The notes beneath the pieces are model-generated. The model was not told the DNA's origin and ran no database searches. It worked only from the letters and a program-made list of their open reading frames with translations. Source: Kiloniella sp. EL199 (lineage in GTDB: Bacteria > Pseudomonadota > Alphaproteobacteria > Kiloniellales > Kiloniellaceae). From it: a stretch of DNA of 64,000 bases. Every line of letters starts with the position of its first letter. Position 1 is the first letter of the stretch. The stretch spans positions 186,001-250,000 of the forward strand of contig NZ_OMPU01000014.1 in assembly GCF_900313065.1 (NCBI RefSeq), in the 5' to 3' direction. The translations under genes were made by a program, and so were the position numbers. Positions 25,372 to 35,580 of the stretch are shown here, piece by piece.

Positions 25372-28300
25372 ATGTCACCAGAAGATCTGATCAGGGAAGA
25401 GAAAACGTTGGAAAACCAAGATCCTGAGAAACAAGTTGGTGACGAAAACCTTTTGCACCTGTTGCAGAGCAAACGCTTTCTGCCTCTTTTCCTCACGCAA
25501 GCACTGGGCGCTTTAAACGATAACGTCTTTAAAAATGCGCTTGTCGTCTTGATTACCTTCAAAATGCTTCACCTATCCCCCGAGGAAGCAAAAGCAATGG
25601 TCACTCAGGCTGCGGGCATCTTCATCCTCCCCTTTTTCCTTTTCTCCGCGATCGCAGGACAACTATCAGACAAGTTTGAAAAATCACGCTTGATCCGCCT
25701 GACAAAATACCTCGAAATCATTATCATGGGGCTTGCCAGCTATGGCTTCTTAACAAACTCACCCATTTATCTTATGGTTGTGTTGTTCCTGATGGGAACA
25801 CAGTCAGCTTTCTTTGGCCCCCTCAAGTACAGTATTCTTCCCGATCATATGCGGGATGAAGAGCTTATCGGTGCAAACGGGCTTGTCGAAGCGGGAACTT
25901 TCTTGTCCATCCTGATCGGCACCATCATCGGCGGCATTGTCATTATGACAGAAAATGGGTTGGAGACTGTCTCCCTCCTCATCATAGCGCTGTCCCTTAT
26001 TGGCCTTGCCACAAGTTACTTCATTCCCAAAGCCGAAGCTTCTGAACCATCCTTAAAGATCAACCCGAACTTTCTGGCAGAAACCTATAACCTGGTTAAA
26101 CACAGCGCAGGCAACCGCCCGGTATTTCTCTCTATTATGGGTATTTCCTGGTTCTGGTTTTTTGGCGCAACGTTTCTCTCTCTGTTCACACCATTGGCTA
26201 AGCAGATCATCGGTGGCAACGAGTTAATCGGCGTTCTCTTTCTTACGATGTTTTCTGTCGGTATCGCTCTCGGTTCGCTGATATGTAACAAATTGCTCAA
26301 GGGTGAAATCACAGCACGCTACGTTCCCTTTGGCGCTCTGGGTCTATCCCTTTTCAGCTTTGACCTGTACCTCGCATCCAACACCATTACCCCCACGTCA
26401 TCCTCGTTGATTGGCCTCGCAGAATACTTCCAGCATCCCGAACTTATCCGTGTTTTGATTGATCTACTGCTTATTTCTATCAGTGGTGGCCTCTATATCG
26501 TGCCGCTTTATGCCATCCTTCAGCATGAAAGTAGCGATAGTCACCGGGCAAGGAATGTTGCCAGCAACAACATTCTCAACGCACTGTTCATGGTTGTGTC
26601 GGCTATCGGGGCAATGGGGCTGTTCAAGCTTGGCTTTACCATTCCTGAGGTATTTTTGATCGTTGGGATACTCAATCTTTTTGTTGCTCTATATGTCTGC
26701 AAATTGCTGCCCGAAGTTCCGACAAAGCTTTTCTTCAGACTATTACTTAAAACATGCTTTCGCGTGGAAGTCAGAGGGGAAGAAAATCTTGAGGATCTCG
26801 GCCCCAAAGCCGTTATTGTCATCAATCATGTATCTTTCCTTGATGGCATTCTCCTCGCGGCCTTCCTGCCCGGTCGCCCTACCTTTGCCATCGACACCTA
26901 TGTCGCCCAGTGTTGGTGGGTAAAACCATTCCTTTCCGTCGTTGATGCTTATCCGATTGACCCGACCAATCCCATGGCAACCAAAACCATGATCAATGTG
27001 GTCAAATCCGGAAAACGTTGCGTGATCTTCCCCGAAGGACGTATTACCGTCACCGGCGGCATGATGAAGATATTCGAAGGCCCCGGCATGATTGCGGATC
27101 ACGCTGATGCTCCTTTGCTACCCGTTAATATCGAAGGCGCGCAATACACACCCTTCTCACGTCTCAAAGGTAAAATACGTCAGCGCTGGTTCCCCAAGGT
27201 TATTATCACCATTCATCCGCCCAAGAAACTTCGCCTCAGTGACGATATTCGCGGCAGAGAGCGTCGATCTGCCATAAGTGTCGGCCTCCATGATCTGATG
27301 AGTGAAACCGCTTTTAGCTCATGCCCGCCAGAAGGTGGCCTATTCAAAAATCTGCTGGATGCCCGTGATATTCACGGTGGTGACGCCGCAGTTGTCGAAG
27401 ACATTCAACGCGCGCCGCTTTCCTACAACAAACTCATAACATCAAGTTTTGTTCTCGGTGACAAGTTTGCCGGCTTTACAAAACCGAAAGAGATCGTCGG
27501 CCTCTTGCTCCCCAACTCTTCGGCAGCGGCAGTATCTTTCTTTGCCCTACAGGCAATCGGGCGCGTTAGTGCCATGCTCAACTTCACCATGGGCGAAAAG
27601 AACCTGTTGTCTTGCTGTAAAACCGCAGAGATCAAAACCATCATCACATCTCGTAAGTTCATCGAACTAGGACGTCTTGATGATCTGGCTGATGCGCTAG
27701 GCCGTGAACACAAGATTATCTATCTCGAAGATCTCAAAGAAGAAATCTCTCTCGGGAACAAGCTTTGTGGTTGGGTGAAAAGCCAGTTTGCCAGAGCATT
27801 CCACAACAAATCAGCTCCAGAGAGTAACGATGCAGCTGTCGTACTGTTCACATCAGGATCAGAAGGTGTGCCAAAGGGCGTCATGCTCAATCACAACAAC
27901 CTTCTGTCCAACAGAAGTCAGCTTGCCGCCGTGGTGGATTTCAACTCGACAGACACCGTTTTCAATGCCCTGCCCATTTTCCATTCATTTGGCTTAACAG
28001 GCGGCCTTCTGCTGCCCATCCTCTCTGGCATTAAAACCTTCCTCTATCCCTCACCACTCCATTACCGCATCGTTCCCGCCCTTGTATATGACACCAATGC
28101 GACCATCGTCTTTGGAACAGATACTTTCCTGACAGGCTATGCCCGGGTTGCCCACCCCTACGACTTCTATTCGGTACGACACATCTTTGCCGGGGCGGAA
28201 AAGGTCAAGGACAGCACCCGAAAAACATGGTCAGAGAAATTCGGCCTTCGCATTCTGGAAGGCTACGGCGCGACAGAGACTTCGCCGGTTCTATCCACCA

Positions 28301-28857
28301 ACACACCATTGCAGTACAAAGCAGGCACCGTCGGGCGCTTCCTGCCCGGTATTGAAAGCAGGCTGGAACCTGTACCCGGTATCCCCACGGGCGGGCGCTT
28401 GTTTGTCAAAGGTCCCAATGTCATGAAGGGATACCTGCGCGCCGAAGCCCCCGGGCAGCTTCAACCACCGGAAGACGGTTGGTACGACACCGGAGACATT
28501 GTGGTCATGGACATTGATGGCTTTGTCTCCATTCAGGGCCGCGCCAAACGCTTTGCCAAGATAGCAGGTGAAATGGTTTCCCTAACCGCCGCCGAAGACC
28601 TCGCAAGCAAAATCTGGCCCGGCTTTATGCACGCCGTCATCGCCCGCCCTGACATCAAAAAAGGCGAGCAACTCATCCTCGCCACAGAATGCCCCGACGC
28701 CACCCGCGCCCTTCTGCTAAAAGAAGCGCAGGAACAAGGCATCAGTGAACTGATGATCCCCCGCGAAATCGAAATCATGGATAAAATCCCCGTCCTCGGC
28801 ACAGGCAAGACCGACTATCAGACATTACAGAAGACACTTGTGCCTGAGGAAATATGA
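25372..28857 (+). CDS. Trifunctional MFS lysophospholipid transporter / acyltransferase / acyl-ACP (CoA) synthetase (Aas-like fusion)
   Basis: A 1161-residue fusion. Residues about 30-430 are a twelve-helix MFS carrier of the LplT type, beginning FLPLFLTQALGALNDNVFKN. Residues about 450-650 are a PlsC-type acyltransferase with the NHVSFLDG form of HX4D near 484 and FPEGRITVTGG near 552. Residues about 690-1161 are an AMP-binding acyl ligase with LFTSGSEGVPKGVMLNHNN near 825 and EGYGATETSPV. In E. coli the LplT flippase and the Aas acyltransferase-synthetase are two proteins that import and re-acylate lysophospholipids; here all three steps sit in one chain, a known domain order. GGAG lies upstream of the ATG. 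The 3' part is visibly richer in GC than the neighbouring genes. Confidence 0.92.
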   Translation: MSPEDLIREEKTLENQDPEKQVGDENLLHLLQSKRFLPLFLTQALGALNDNVFKNALVVLITFKMLHLSPEEAKAMVTQAAGIFILPFFLFSAIAGQLSDKFEKSRLIRLTKYLEIIIMGLASYGFLTNSPIYLMVVLFLMGTQSAFFGPLKYSILPDHMRDEELIGANGLVEAGTFLSILIGTIIGGIVIMTENGLETVSLLIIALSLIGLATSYFIPKAEASEPSLKINPNFLAETYNLVKHSAGNRPVFLSIMGISWFWFFGATFLSLFTPLAKQIIGGNELIGVLFLTMFSVGIALGSLICNKLLKGEITARYVPFGALGLSLFSFDLYLASNTITPTSSSLIGLAEYFQHPELIRVLIDLLLISISGGLYIVPLYAILQHESSDSHRARNVASNNILNALFMVVSAIGAMGLFKLGFTIPEVFLIVGILNLFVALYVCKLLPEVPTKLFFRLLLKTCFRVEVRGEENLEDLGPKAVIVINHVSFLDGILLAAFLPGRPTFAIDTYVAQCWWVKPFLSVVDAYPIDPTNPMATKTMINVVKSGKRCVIFPEGRITVTGGMMKIFEGPGMIADHADAPLLPVNIEGAQYTPFSRLKGKIRQRWFPKVIITIHPPKKLRLSDDIRGRERRSAISVGLHDLMSETAFSSCPPEGGLFKNLLDARDIHGGDAAVVEDIQRAPLSYNKLITSSFVLGDKFAGFTKPKEIVGLLLPNSSAAAVSFFALQAIGRVSAMLNFTMGEKNLLSCCKTAEIKTIITSRKFIELGRLDDLADALGREHKIIYLEDLKEEISLGNKLCGWVKSQFARAFHNKSAPESNDAAVVLFTSGSEGVPKGVMLNHNNLLSNRSQLAAVVDFNSTDTVFNALPIFHSFGLTGGLLLPILSGIKTFLYPSPLHYRIVPALVYDTNATIVFGTDTFLTGYARVAHPYDFYSVRHIFAGAEKVKDSTRKTWSEKFGLRILEGYGATETSPVLSTNTPLQYKAGTVGRFLPGIESRLEPVPGIPTGGRLFVKGPNVMKGYLRAEAPGQLQPPEDGWYDTGDIVVMDIDGFVSIQGRAKRFAKIAGEMVSLTAAEDLASKIWPGFMHAVIARPDIKKGEQLILATECPDATRALLLKEAQEQGISELMIPREIEIMDKIPVLGTGKTDYQTLQKTLVPEEI

Positions 28858-28863
28858 GTAAAA

Positions 28864-29601
28864 TCATTCAATACAAACAGCTTGTTCTTTTTCAATGCCA
28901 GGCACCATCGCATCGAGGCCATACCAATATTGAATCAAAGGAGTGTGAGACGAATTGGTTAGTGGCGAAAATTCTACTGCTTCAACGCCAGTAAGACTGA
29001 TAACAGCCGTATCACTATTATAAGGGAATAATGAGGCAGTAACTGCAAGCTCTATAGTCTTTTTATTTTCTTCAAAAATCTCTATAGATTCTGCACTCAT
29101 AGGAGCTTCAAATATCCCTACATTATAAACCATCTGCTTACTTGTGGGAGTTTTATCCTGAAGGAAAAAATTCCAATGACCGATTTCAGCATTTTTCTTA
29201 TAATATTCGTATAAATCTAATTTTTCAGAATACCAATTCTTAAACAATTTCTCGCCAGTGACCAGCGCATAGCGATATATGTCTTCCCAAAAAACAAGAG
29301 CAATACTTACTTTTTTCGATGTATAAACAATTTTAACATTGGTTAACTGTTCAAATTTTGTGAACAGTTCTTTTGCATAAGCTACTTCTGCATCTTCGCC
29401 ATCAAGAAAAACCTTAAGTTCATGGCTATTCCAACGCGAAAAATAAGCATCATCATTTGGAAAGACGAGTTTCTTAAACTCGCGACAATACTCTTCTTTT
29501 GATATGTCGTTTGTAGAGCCAGAATCTGCATGAGCACTTAGTGGGACAACCAAAAAGCTCATAACAATCATAAATAAATAACTATAACCGATATTTTTCA
29601 C
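28864..29601 (-). CDS. Secreted protein of unknown function
   Basis: A 245-residue protein not recognised with confidence. A signal peptide is clear (FMIVMSFLVVPLSAHADSG, cleavage after SAHA). The mature part is mixed alpha/beta, with RWNSHELKVFLDGEDAEVAY followed by LFTKFEQLTNVKIVYTSKKV; this order faintly recalls DUF2927-type exported proteins, but I would not assign it. Two cysteines, one near each end, could form a disulfide. The gene is much richer in AT than the Aas-like gene whose end is only six bases away, which suggests a different origin. It appears to be monocistronic. Confidence 0.65.
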   Translation of the reverse strand: MKNIGYSYLFMIVMSFLVVPLSAHADSGSTNDISKEEYCREFKKLVFPNDDAYFSRWNSHELKVFLDGEDAEVAYAKELFTKFEQLTNVKIVYTSKKVSIALVFWEDIYRYALVTGEKLFKNWYSEKLDLYEYYKKNAEIGHWNFFLQDKTPTSKQMVYNVGIFEAPMSAESIEIFEENKKTIELAVTASLFPYNSDTAVISLTGVEAVEFSPLTNSSHTPLIQYWYGLDAMVPGIEKEQAVCIE

Positions 29602-29758
29602 AGAATTTCACCACTTAAACCAGACGAAAGAACTCACGCATAACGTGTAGTCTCAAATGTATGACACAACAACATTTAGGAGACAATTAGGATTTCTGCT
29701 CCGAAGAGCTATAACAATCAGTAAAAAACTTAAAATTACTCTATACAAATCTCACAAA

Positions 29759-29787
29759 AAAGCCCGCCAGTTTGCGGGCTTTTTCTT
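29759..29787 (-). terminator. Intrinsic terminator of gapR
   Basis: AGCCCGC at 29761-29767 and GCGGGCT at 29774-29780 form a GC-rich stem with A-run and T-run flanks on both sides, 20 bases after the gapR stop. Confidence 0.85.
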
Positions 29788-29805
29788 CAACGATGTGCGG
29801 TGAAA

Positions 29806-30153
29806 TTACACCATGCCAAGAGCGTGTTTATAGACGTCAATTAGCTCTTCCTGCTCCATGCGTTCTTGCTGCTCCAGTTTGCGAAGAGAGACGATCTTGC
29901 GCATGATTTTGGTATCGAAGCCAAGTGCTTTAGATTCGGCATAGACTTCCTTGATGTCGTCGGCGATGCCTTTTTTCTCTTCTTCCAGACGCTCGATCCG
30001 CTCGATAAAGCCGCGAAGACGGTCCGCTGTTACACCGGCGATTTCACCTGGCACAGCCGCCGCGCTAGAGGAACTTGTTGTTTCTGTTGCCATATCATCT
30101 GTCTGGCTTTCATCAGAAGTATTTTCTTCGTAGCCTGATTCGAAATCGCTCAT
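29806..30153 (-). CDS. gapR: GapR-family nucleoid protein (DUF2312)
   Basis: A 115-residue protein whose last 78 residues are the DUF2312 domain, starting [20 protein letters not shown] and containing [20 protein letters not shown]. GapR of Caulobacter binds overtwisted AT-rich DNA ahead of forks and stimulates topoisomerases. The first 35 residues are acidic and Ser/Thr-rich, an extension longer than usual; the frame has a second ATG 20 codons in, but without a visible ribosome-binding site. A strong terminator follows. It belongs with trcR and cpdR as a cell-cycle gene. Confidence 0.9.
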   Translation of the reverse strand: MSDFESGYEENTSDESQTDDMATETTSSSSAAAVPGEIAGVTADRLRGFIERIERLEEEKKGIADDIKEVYAESKALGFDTKIMRKIVSLRKLEQQERMEQEELIDVYKHALGMV

Positions 30154-30330
30154 GCCCGGGGCCCTTTTATAAAATCACGTGTAATGAGTTGTCTCATAAA
30201 TTATCTGCTGCGGAAATTAACGTCCTGCGTCAGCTTTGGCAATGCCCTGCAACAGGCAGGGAAAAGTTTTTAGCCACATGTCTCTCGCTTACCACAGTCT
30301 GCTTAATCGCTGGCTGAATCAACAGACAGG

Positions 30331-30630
30331 CTAATCGTGCGCGGGTTTGCTTTTCTCAAAGGCCGCTTTTTGTTCAGCCGTTGCTTCCAACTGGTGCTTC
30401 GATTTCCATTCATCATAGGGCATACCATAAACAATCTCACGCGCCTGCCCGTAATTCATGGCCTCGCCCTTTTCTTCGGCAGCGGCCATATACCATTTAG
30501 ACAGACAGTTCCGGCAAAATCCGGCGAGGTTCATCATATCGATATTCTGAACATCTGTGCGATCTTGCAAATGAGAAACAAGGCGCCTGAAGGCAGCCGC
30601 TTCCAGCTCCAGTTTGGTTTGTTCGTTCAT
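30331..30630 (-). CDS. DUF1244 domain protein
   Basis: About 99 residues of the DUF1244 family, a small helical family of unknown function common in Proteobacteria. The signature is AAAFRRLVSHLQDRTDVQNI followed by DMMNLAGFCRNCLSKWYMAA with two cysteines, then YGQAREIVYGMPYDEWKSKH. The ATG at 30630 aligns with the family and has GAGGG upstream; another in-frame ATG lies ten codons earlier. It is separated from gapR by about 180 bases. Confidence 0.88.
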   Translation of the reverse strand: MNEQTKLELEAAAFRRLVSHLQDRTDVQNIDMMNLAGFCRNCLSKWYMAAAEEKGEAMNYGQAREIVYGMPYDEWKSKHQLEATAEQKAAFEKSKPAHD

Positions 30631-30781
30631 ACTTATTACTACCCTCAGTTCTATATTCATTCTGTTGCTTCAATTTATAAATCGAGCCTGGTCACAGAAC
30701 TTACAAAATTTATAACTTATTCTGTAATTTAATCTGATTACAAAAGCATTCAAGTTGAATGAAATAGATTAGGTCATACCT

Positions 30782-32932
30782 ATGCGAGTCTTTGATGCGC
30801 CCATAGCCTATAAACTGCCCTTGGTAATTGTTACCCTTATCGTAATAGCCGCTATTACTGTTGGCATAATACTTACAAATCTAGCACAATCCGGCTTGAA
30901 AGAAGCTGCGGAAGCGAAGCTCACGGCCCTTACCCAGTCTCGCAAAGCAACGCTACAAAATTATCTTGAGACAATACAATCGGACATCCAAATTCAAGTG
31001 AACCACCCAACAACTCTGGTGGCTCTCAACGCCTTTAACAAAGGCTGGCACGAGTTAGACGGGAATCAACAACAGAAGCTGAAAAAGCTGTATATCCTTG
31101 ATAATCCCTTTCCTACAGGGGAAAAAGAAAAACTAGACAGTGCGAATGATGGGTCTAGCTATAGCCATGCTCATGCAGAATACCACCCCATTTTCAAAAG
31201 TTTCCTCAAAGCCAGAGGTTATTACGATATTTTTCTTTTCGCTCCCGAAGGTGATCTCATTTATTCTGTTTTTAAAGAAAAGGACTTTGCAACGAACATT
31301 ATAACAGGACCTTGGAAAGAGACAGACCTTGGTCAGGCATTTATTTCAGCAAAGAAAAACCCCCGTTCGGGTTTTCAATCCTTCTATGATTTTAAACCCT
31401 ATGCACCAAGTAATGGAGCAGCGGCTAGTTTTATATCAGCCCCCGTATTAGATAAAAACGGAACGCTCGCAGGTGTGCTCGCATTTCAAATGCCAATTGG
31501 CAAAATCAATGATCAGATGCAAATTTCGGCAGGTATGGGCCAAAGTGGGGAAACTTATCTTGTTGGACCAGATTTTTTCATGCGAAGCGATTCACGATTC
31601 AGCCAAGAATCAACGCTTCTTAAAACCAAAGTTACAGGAAATAATGTCACCAAAGCTTTAAAAGGAGAAAGCGGCGTAGAGACAATTGTTGACTATAGGG
31701 GCGTGGAAGTAATCTCTGCCTATACACCGTTAAAGTTTATGGGGACCACATGGGCAATACTCGGCGAGGTCGATGTTGCAGAAGCCGATATCCCGATACA
31801 GAACATGTTGATGACTGCTTTGGTAACCGTACTTATCGTTCTCGGTATAGGAGCAACCATCGGCATTTTTTATGCACGGCATTTGTCTGTTTCTTTACAA
31901 AAAATGGCTCACAGAATGAAAACTCTCGCCAACGGAAATTTGTCTGATCAAATCCCTTATAGTGACAAAAAAGACGAGATTGGTGAAATGGCTCAATCCG
32001 TTCTTGTGTTTAAAAACAATGCCATTGAAATGGAGGGTCTTCGCAAAAAACAAGAAGAAACAAAGAAAAATATTGAGTTACAAAAAAAGCAGGTAATGAA
32101 AGATCTTGCAAACGATTTTGAAGGCCGGGTGAAGGGCATTGTAACATCGGTATCGTCATCATCCACTAGTCTGTTTTCAACATCAGAACAGTTAATGTCA
32201 ACAGCTGAAGAAGCTGCTAACCAATCATCATCGGCTTCCGCTGCCTCACAACAAACATCGGCTAACGTTCAAATGGTTGCAACAGCAACCGACCAGCTTT
32301 TAGCATCTATAGCCGATATTACACGGCAAACAACTTATGCCGTAGAAATGTCCCATAAGGTTTCCGATCAGGCAGAAACCAGTACACAAGTCGTGAACAG
32401 CTTAAATTCAGCAACGATTAAGGTGAACAAAATCGTCAACATTATTTCTGATATAGCCGAACAGACAAATCTTCTTGCTCTCAACGCAACCATAGAAGCA
32501 GCCCGAGCCGGGGAAGCCGGAAAAGGCTTTGCTGTTGTCGCTAACGAAGTGAAAGGCTTAGCATCGCAGACTGCCTCGGCAACAGAAGAGATACTATCCC
32601 AAGTTGATAATATTCAATCCTCAGTAAACGAAGCGATCGAAACAATTAATACGGTGGCAAATGGGATTAGTGAGATAGAAGCAGTAGTCACGTCAGTCGC
32701 ATCGGCAACCAATGAACAAGAGGCAGCCACTAATGAAATATCCAGAAATGTGAAAGAAGCTGCCCAGGGAACAGAGGCCGTCATGCAGAGTACTGTTACT
32801 GTGAAACAGGCTTCAAAGGAAACAGGACAAGCCTCGCACACCGTTCGAGATTCAGCATCTGTACTTGCAGAAGAATCTTCGCACCTTACTCGGGAAGTTG
32901 ATGCTTTTCTCCAGGAAATCAGGGCAACCTAG
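30782..32932 (+). CDS. Methyl-accepting chemotaxis protein
   Basis: A 716-residue membrane chemoreceptor. A first membrane helix ([20 protein letters not shown]) is followed by a periplasmic region of about 300 residues of Cache-like type ([17 protein letters not shown], then [20 protein letters not shown] and GETYLVGPD), a second helix near 341-365, a HAMP linker, and the cytoplasmic signalling coiled coil. The conserved hairpin tip [20 protein letters not shown] is at about residue 559. No che genes are adjacent. The ligand is unknown; this Cache class often senses small organic acids or amino acids. Confidence 0.94.
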   Translation: MRVFDAPIAYKLPLVIVTLIVIAAITVGIILTNLAQSGLKEAAEAKLTALTQSRKATLQNYLETIQSDIQIQVNHPTTLVALNAFNKGWHELDGNQQQKLKKLYILDNPFPTGEKEKLDSANDGSSYSHAHAEYHPIFKSFLKARGYYDIFLFAPEGDLIYSVFKEKDFATNIITGPWKETDLGQAFISAKKNPRSGFQSFYDFKPYAPSNGAAASFISAPVLDKNGTLAGVLAFQMPIGKINDQMQISAGMGQSGETYLVGPDFFMRSDSRFSQESTLLKTKVTGNNVTKALKGESGVETIVDYRGVEVISAYTPLKFMGTTWAILGEVDVAEADIPIQNMLMTALVTVLIVLGIGATIGIFYARHLSVSLQKMAHRMKTLANGNLSDQIPYSDKKDEIGEMAQSVLVFKNNAIEMEGLRKKQEETKKNIELQKKQVMKDLANDFEGRVKGIVTSVSSSSTSLFSTSEQLMSTAEEAANQSSSASAASQQTSANVQMVATATDQLLASIADITRQTTYAVEMSHKVSDQAETSTQVVNSLNSATIKVNKIVNIISDIAEQTNLLALNATIEAARAGEAGKGFAVVANEVKGLASQTASATEEILSQVDNIQSSVNEAIETINTVANGISEIEAVVTSVASATNEQEAATNEISRNVKEAAQGTEAVMQSTVTVKQASKETGQASHTVRDSASVLAEESSHLTREVDAFLQEIRAT

Positions 32933-32997
32933 CTATACGTCGTCAAAGGCTGATAAGTAATGCGCTTATTTCTTGCGTCCTGTTTATTTCTTCGCCC

Positions 32998-33786
32998 TTA
33001 CAGGTAGCACTTTATTTCTTTCAGTGACGGGCAATGCAATACCTCTTCAAAGGCATTGATCATATGTGCCGTCCATTGATCTATTCCGGCCTGATCAGAA
33101 ATCAAGTCCTGACGAATTTCAATCAGAACATTGGGCAAGCCCCGACGGTCAGCGTGCCTTTCCATGGTATGTCCATGATCATCCCGTCCAGAGTAAGGAA
33201 CGTTATCGCCACAGGTAAAGCCCTGACGCGTAAACGTTTCGATGAGCGGCAAAGGAATGCGCGGGTCCTGGTTCCATAACACACAGACAGGCCACGGTCG
33301 GGCAACACCCGCCATTTCGTGGGTCATACTGTGCATGGAAACGACAATCGGCACCTGTCCCTGTTCAATCATGCCATCCAGTGTCGCCTCAATTTGATTG
33401 TGATAGGGCCAGTAAAAAGTGTTCAGGCGGGCTTCGCGTTCTGCCGTGGGCATATCCTGATTGGCAGGGACATGGCATCCGTCACTGACCACAGGCATCA
33501 GGCCATCGTTATCCAGCTTGCGGTTCGGGTCGACAAGCAAGCGCGAAAAGTTACTGAAGATCGCACGGGATTTAAAATGTTCGGCAAGGCCCTCGGTCAC
33601 GCCCTTGATGCCGATATCATAGGCGACATGCCGCGTCAGATGATGGTCTTCAACGCCCAGATTTTTGCGGGATTTAGGAATAAAGGATGTCGCGTGGTCG
33701 CATAAAAAAACAAAAGGTGTGTCTGCATCTTCATTAATGACGTTCACCGGGCTTGGTTCATCCGCAGCCAGAATTTGGATATCCAT
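32998..33786 (-). CDS. N-formylglutamate amidohydrolase family protein (first copy)
   Basis: A 262-residue member of the FGase family, metal-dependent hydrolases that release formate from N-formylglutamate at the end of histidine breakdown, though many members act on other N-acyl compounds. Visible metal-site segments are FLCDHATSFIPKS, RLLVDPNRKLDND, VVSMHSMTHEM and VLIEIRQDLI. No hut genes are near. A second family member lies at 49586-50533 with low overall similarity, so the two probably have different substrates. Confidence 0.85.
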   Translation of the reverse strand: MDIQILAADEPSPVNVINEDADTPFVFLCDHATSFIPKSRKNLGVEDHHLTRHVAYDIGIKGVTEGLAEHFKSRAIFSNFSRLLVDPNRKLDNDGLMPVVSDGCHVPANQDMPTAEREARLNTFYWPYHNQIEATLDGMIEQGQVPIVVSMHSMTHEMAGVARPWPVCVLWNQDPRIPLPLIETFTRQGFTCGDNVPYSGRDDHGHTMERHADRRGLPNVLIEIRQDLISDQAGIDQWTAHMINAFEEVLHCPSLKEIKCYL

Positions 33787-33868
33787 TATCTTCCTATTAC
33801 TTTTACCTTAACACAGCCTTGAGCACGGGGCCTCAGCTCGGGGCCTTTACTTTGCACAATATCTATTG
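33787..33868. repeat. Short direct repeat in the intergenic region
   Basis: CGGGGCCT occurs twice, at 33826-33833 and 33839-33846, within an imperfect GAGC/GCTC context just upstream of the amidohydrolase gene. Role unknown; it may mark a minor duplication. Confidence 0.35.
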
Positions 33869-33919
33869 GTCATTACATCAGAGCGCAAGGCTTCGAGCCT
33901 CTCTCAATATTGTAATGAC
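33869..33919. other. Compound inverted repeat / possible structured RNA
   Basis: Nine-base arms (GTCATTACA at 33869-33877, TGTAATGAC at 33911-33919) enclose a GAG/CTC pair and a tight AGGCT-tcg-AGCCT hairpin at 33888-33900, making a nested stem of about 51 bases. It lies 29 bases before a short ORF that has a ribosome-binding site. No T-run follows, so it is not an obvious terminator. Confidence 0.45.
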
Positions 33920-33948
33920 TTGATGTGATTTCCAGAAGGATCTTTGCC

Positions 33949-34041
33949 ATGACAACAGAAAGTCGTTTCATGCAAAGCCCGACAAGCTATCTACCATCAA
34001 AGACAAAAACCGACCAGATTTTTCATCACAACGTCAAATAA
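33949..34041 (+). CDS. Possible 30-residue ORF (unverified)
   Basis: ATG to TAA encodes 30 residues beginning MTTESRFMQSPTSYLPSK. AGAAGGA stands about nine bases before the ATG, and the nested inverted repeat lies immediately upstream. The peptide has no recognisable motif. It may be a leader peptide or chance; the glycerate kinase gene starts about 100 bases later. Confidence 0.25.
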   Translation: MTTESRFMQSPTSYLPSKTKTDQIFHHNVK

Positions 34042-34145
34042 AGACAGGAATCACCCCTTTTGCAAAGGCTTCTCTTGACGAAGGGCACTGTTCATTTCCA
34101 TAAAGGCATCTTGGTTATGACACTTGATAAGCGAAGGCCCTGTAG

Positions 34146-35432
34146 ATGAACGCGATATCCCCCCAAAAGTTCCTACGAGATCTTTTTCAGGCTGGTTTGG
34201 ATGCAGCAAATCCCCGATTGGCTGTTCCCAGTTATTTACCACAGCCACCCAAGGGAAAAACCGTGGTTATTGGTGCCGGAAAAGCGGCAGCTGCCATGGC
34301 CAAAGCTGTCGAGGAAAATTGGGAAGGCCCTATCGAAGGTCTTGTCGTCACCCGTTATGACCACGATATGCCCGAGGGCAAAAAATGCACCCGCATCGAA
34401 GTTGTCGAGGCCGCCCACCCGGTACCGGATGCAGCTGGTCGTGAAGCGGCAAAGCGGATCTATGAAATGGTTCAGGGGCTCAGTGCCGATGATCTTGTTC
34501 TTTGCCTTATTTCCGGCGGCGGGTCGTCTCTGCTGGCGCTCCCCGCCGAGGGTCTGTCTCTTGAAGACAAACAGACAATCAACAAGGCTTTGTTAAAATC
34601 CGGTGCAAACATCATCGAAATGAACACAGTGCGCAAGCATCTGTCGGCCATCAAAGGCGGTCAGCTTGCCGCCGCTGCCGCCCCCGCACAGATAGTCAGC
34701 CTTTTGATCTCTGATGTGCCCGGGGATGATCCTGATGTCATTGCATCCGGCCCAACGGTTCCAGACCCCAGCACCTTTGCAGATACCCGTGCCATTTTGG
34801 CCAAGTACGATATCACGCCGCCAGCATCCGTTGCTGCGCATCTGGAAAAAGCGGCTAAGGAAACGCCCAAACCAAACGACCCGGTTTTTGCCAACTGTTC
34901 AATGCACATGATTTCCCGCCCTCAAGATTCTCTTGATGCCGCCAGACTTGTTGCTGAAAAGCATGGCTTTACGCCTGTGGTTCTTGGCGATTCAATCGAA
35001 GGAGAAGCACGGGAAGTTGCCAAGGTTATGGCCGCCATTGCAAGACAAGTTACCAACCACCATCAACCTGCACCGGCACCTTGTGTTCTCTTATCCGGTG
35101 GTGAGACAACCGTAACAGTCAAGGGAAATGGCCGCGGCGGCAGAAATGCAGAGTTCCTGCTCGCCCTTGCCGTAGAGCTTGATGGCGCCGCAGATATCTA
35201 TGCCCTTGCCTGTGACACCGATGGCATCGATGGCAGCGAAGACAATGCCGGCGCAATTTTGAGTCCCGATACCCTTGAACGTGCTGAAAAGCTTGGCGTT
35301 AGTGCCAAAGAACATCTTGCCAATAATGATGGCTATAGCTTTTTTCAGGCTCTTGACGATCTCATCATCACCGGACCAACACGGACAAACGTCAACGATT
35401 TCCGTGCAATTGTGATTATGCCCAAGAGCTAA
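34146..35432 (+). CDS. Glycerate 2-kinase (GckA/TtuD, MOFRL family)
   Basis: A 428-residue enzyme that phosphorylates D-glycerate to 2-phosphoglycerate with ATP. The N-terminal kinase domain shows VVIGAGKAAAAMAKAVEENW, VLCLISGGGSSLLALPAEGL, EMNTVRKHLSAIKGGQLA and LLISDVPGDDPDVIASGPTV. The C-terminal MOFRL domain shows LLSGGETTVTVKGNGRGGRN and ACDTDGIDGSEDNAGA. It would accept the glycerate made from glyoxylate, fitting the glycolate oxidase operon 4 kb away. A terminator hairpin lies about 150 bases downstream. Confidence 0.94.
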   Translation: MNAISPQKFLRDLFQAGLDAANPRLAVPSYLPQPPKGKTVVIGAGKAAAAMAKAVEENWEGPIEGLVVTRYDHDMPEGKKCTRIEVVEAAHPVPDAAGREAAKRIYEMVQGLSADDLVLCLISGGGSSLLALPAEGLSLEDKQTINKALLKSGANIIEMNTVRKHLSAIKGGQLAAAAAPAQIVSLLISDVPGDDPDVIASGPTVPDPSTFADTRAILAKYDITPPASVAAHLEKAAKETPKPNDPVFANCSMHMISRPQDSLDAARLVAEKHGFTPVVLGDSIEGEAREVAKVMAAIARQVTNHHQPAPAPCVLLSGGETTVTVKGNGRGGRNAEFLLALAVELDGAADIYALACDTDGIDGSEDNAGAILSPDTLERAEKLGVSAKEHLANNDGYSFFQALDDLIITGPTRTNVNDFRAIVIMPKS

Positions 35433-35580
35433 TCGTTACTAAACAGAACTTTACGCCATCGCTGTTTAGCTTAATTTTTGCTCAAGGCGTGAAGAGTGAA
35501 GTGTAGTTTTCCGACATAAACGATGAAACAACCCATGAAATACTGGGAAGGAAAAGTTGAGATAAACGGCTATAAATGAA

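Noticed and set aside
30247-30275. CCCTGC/GCAGGG hairpin between DUF1244 and gapR genes
   Set aside because: No T-run on the minus strand after the stem; too weak to call a terminator.
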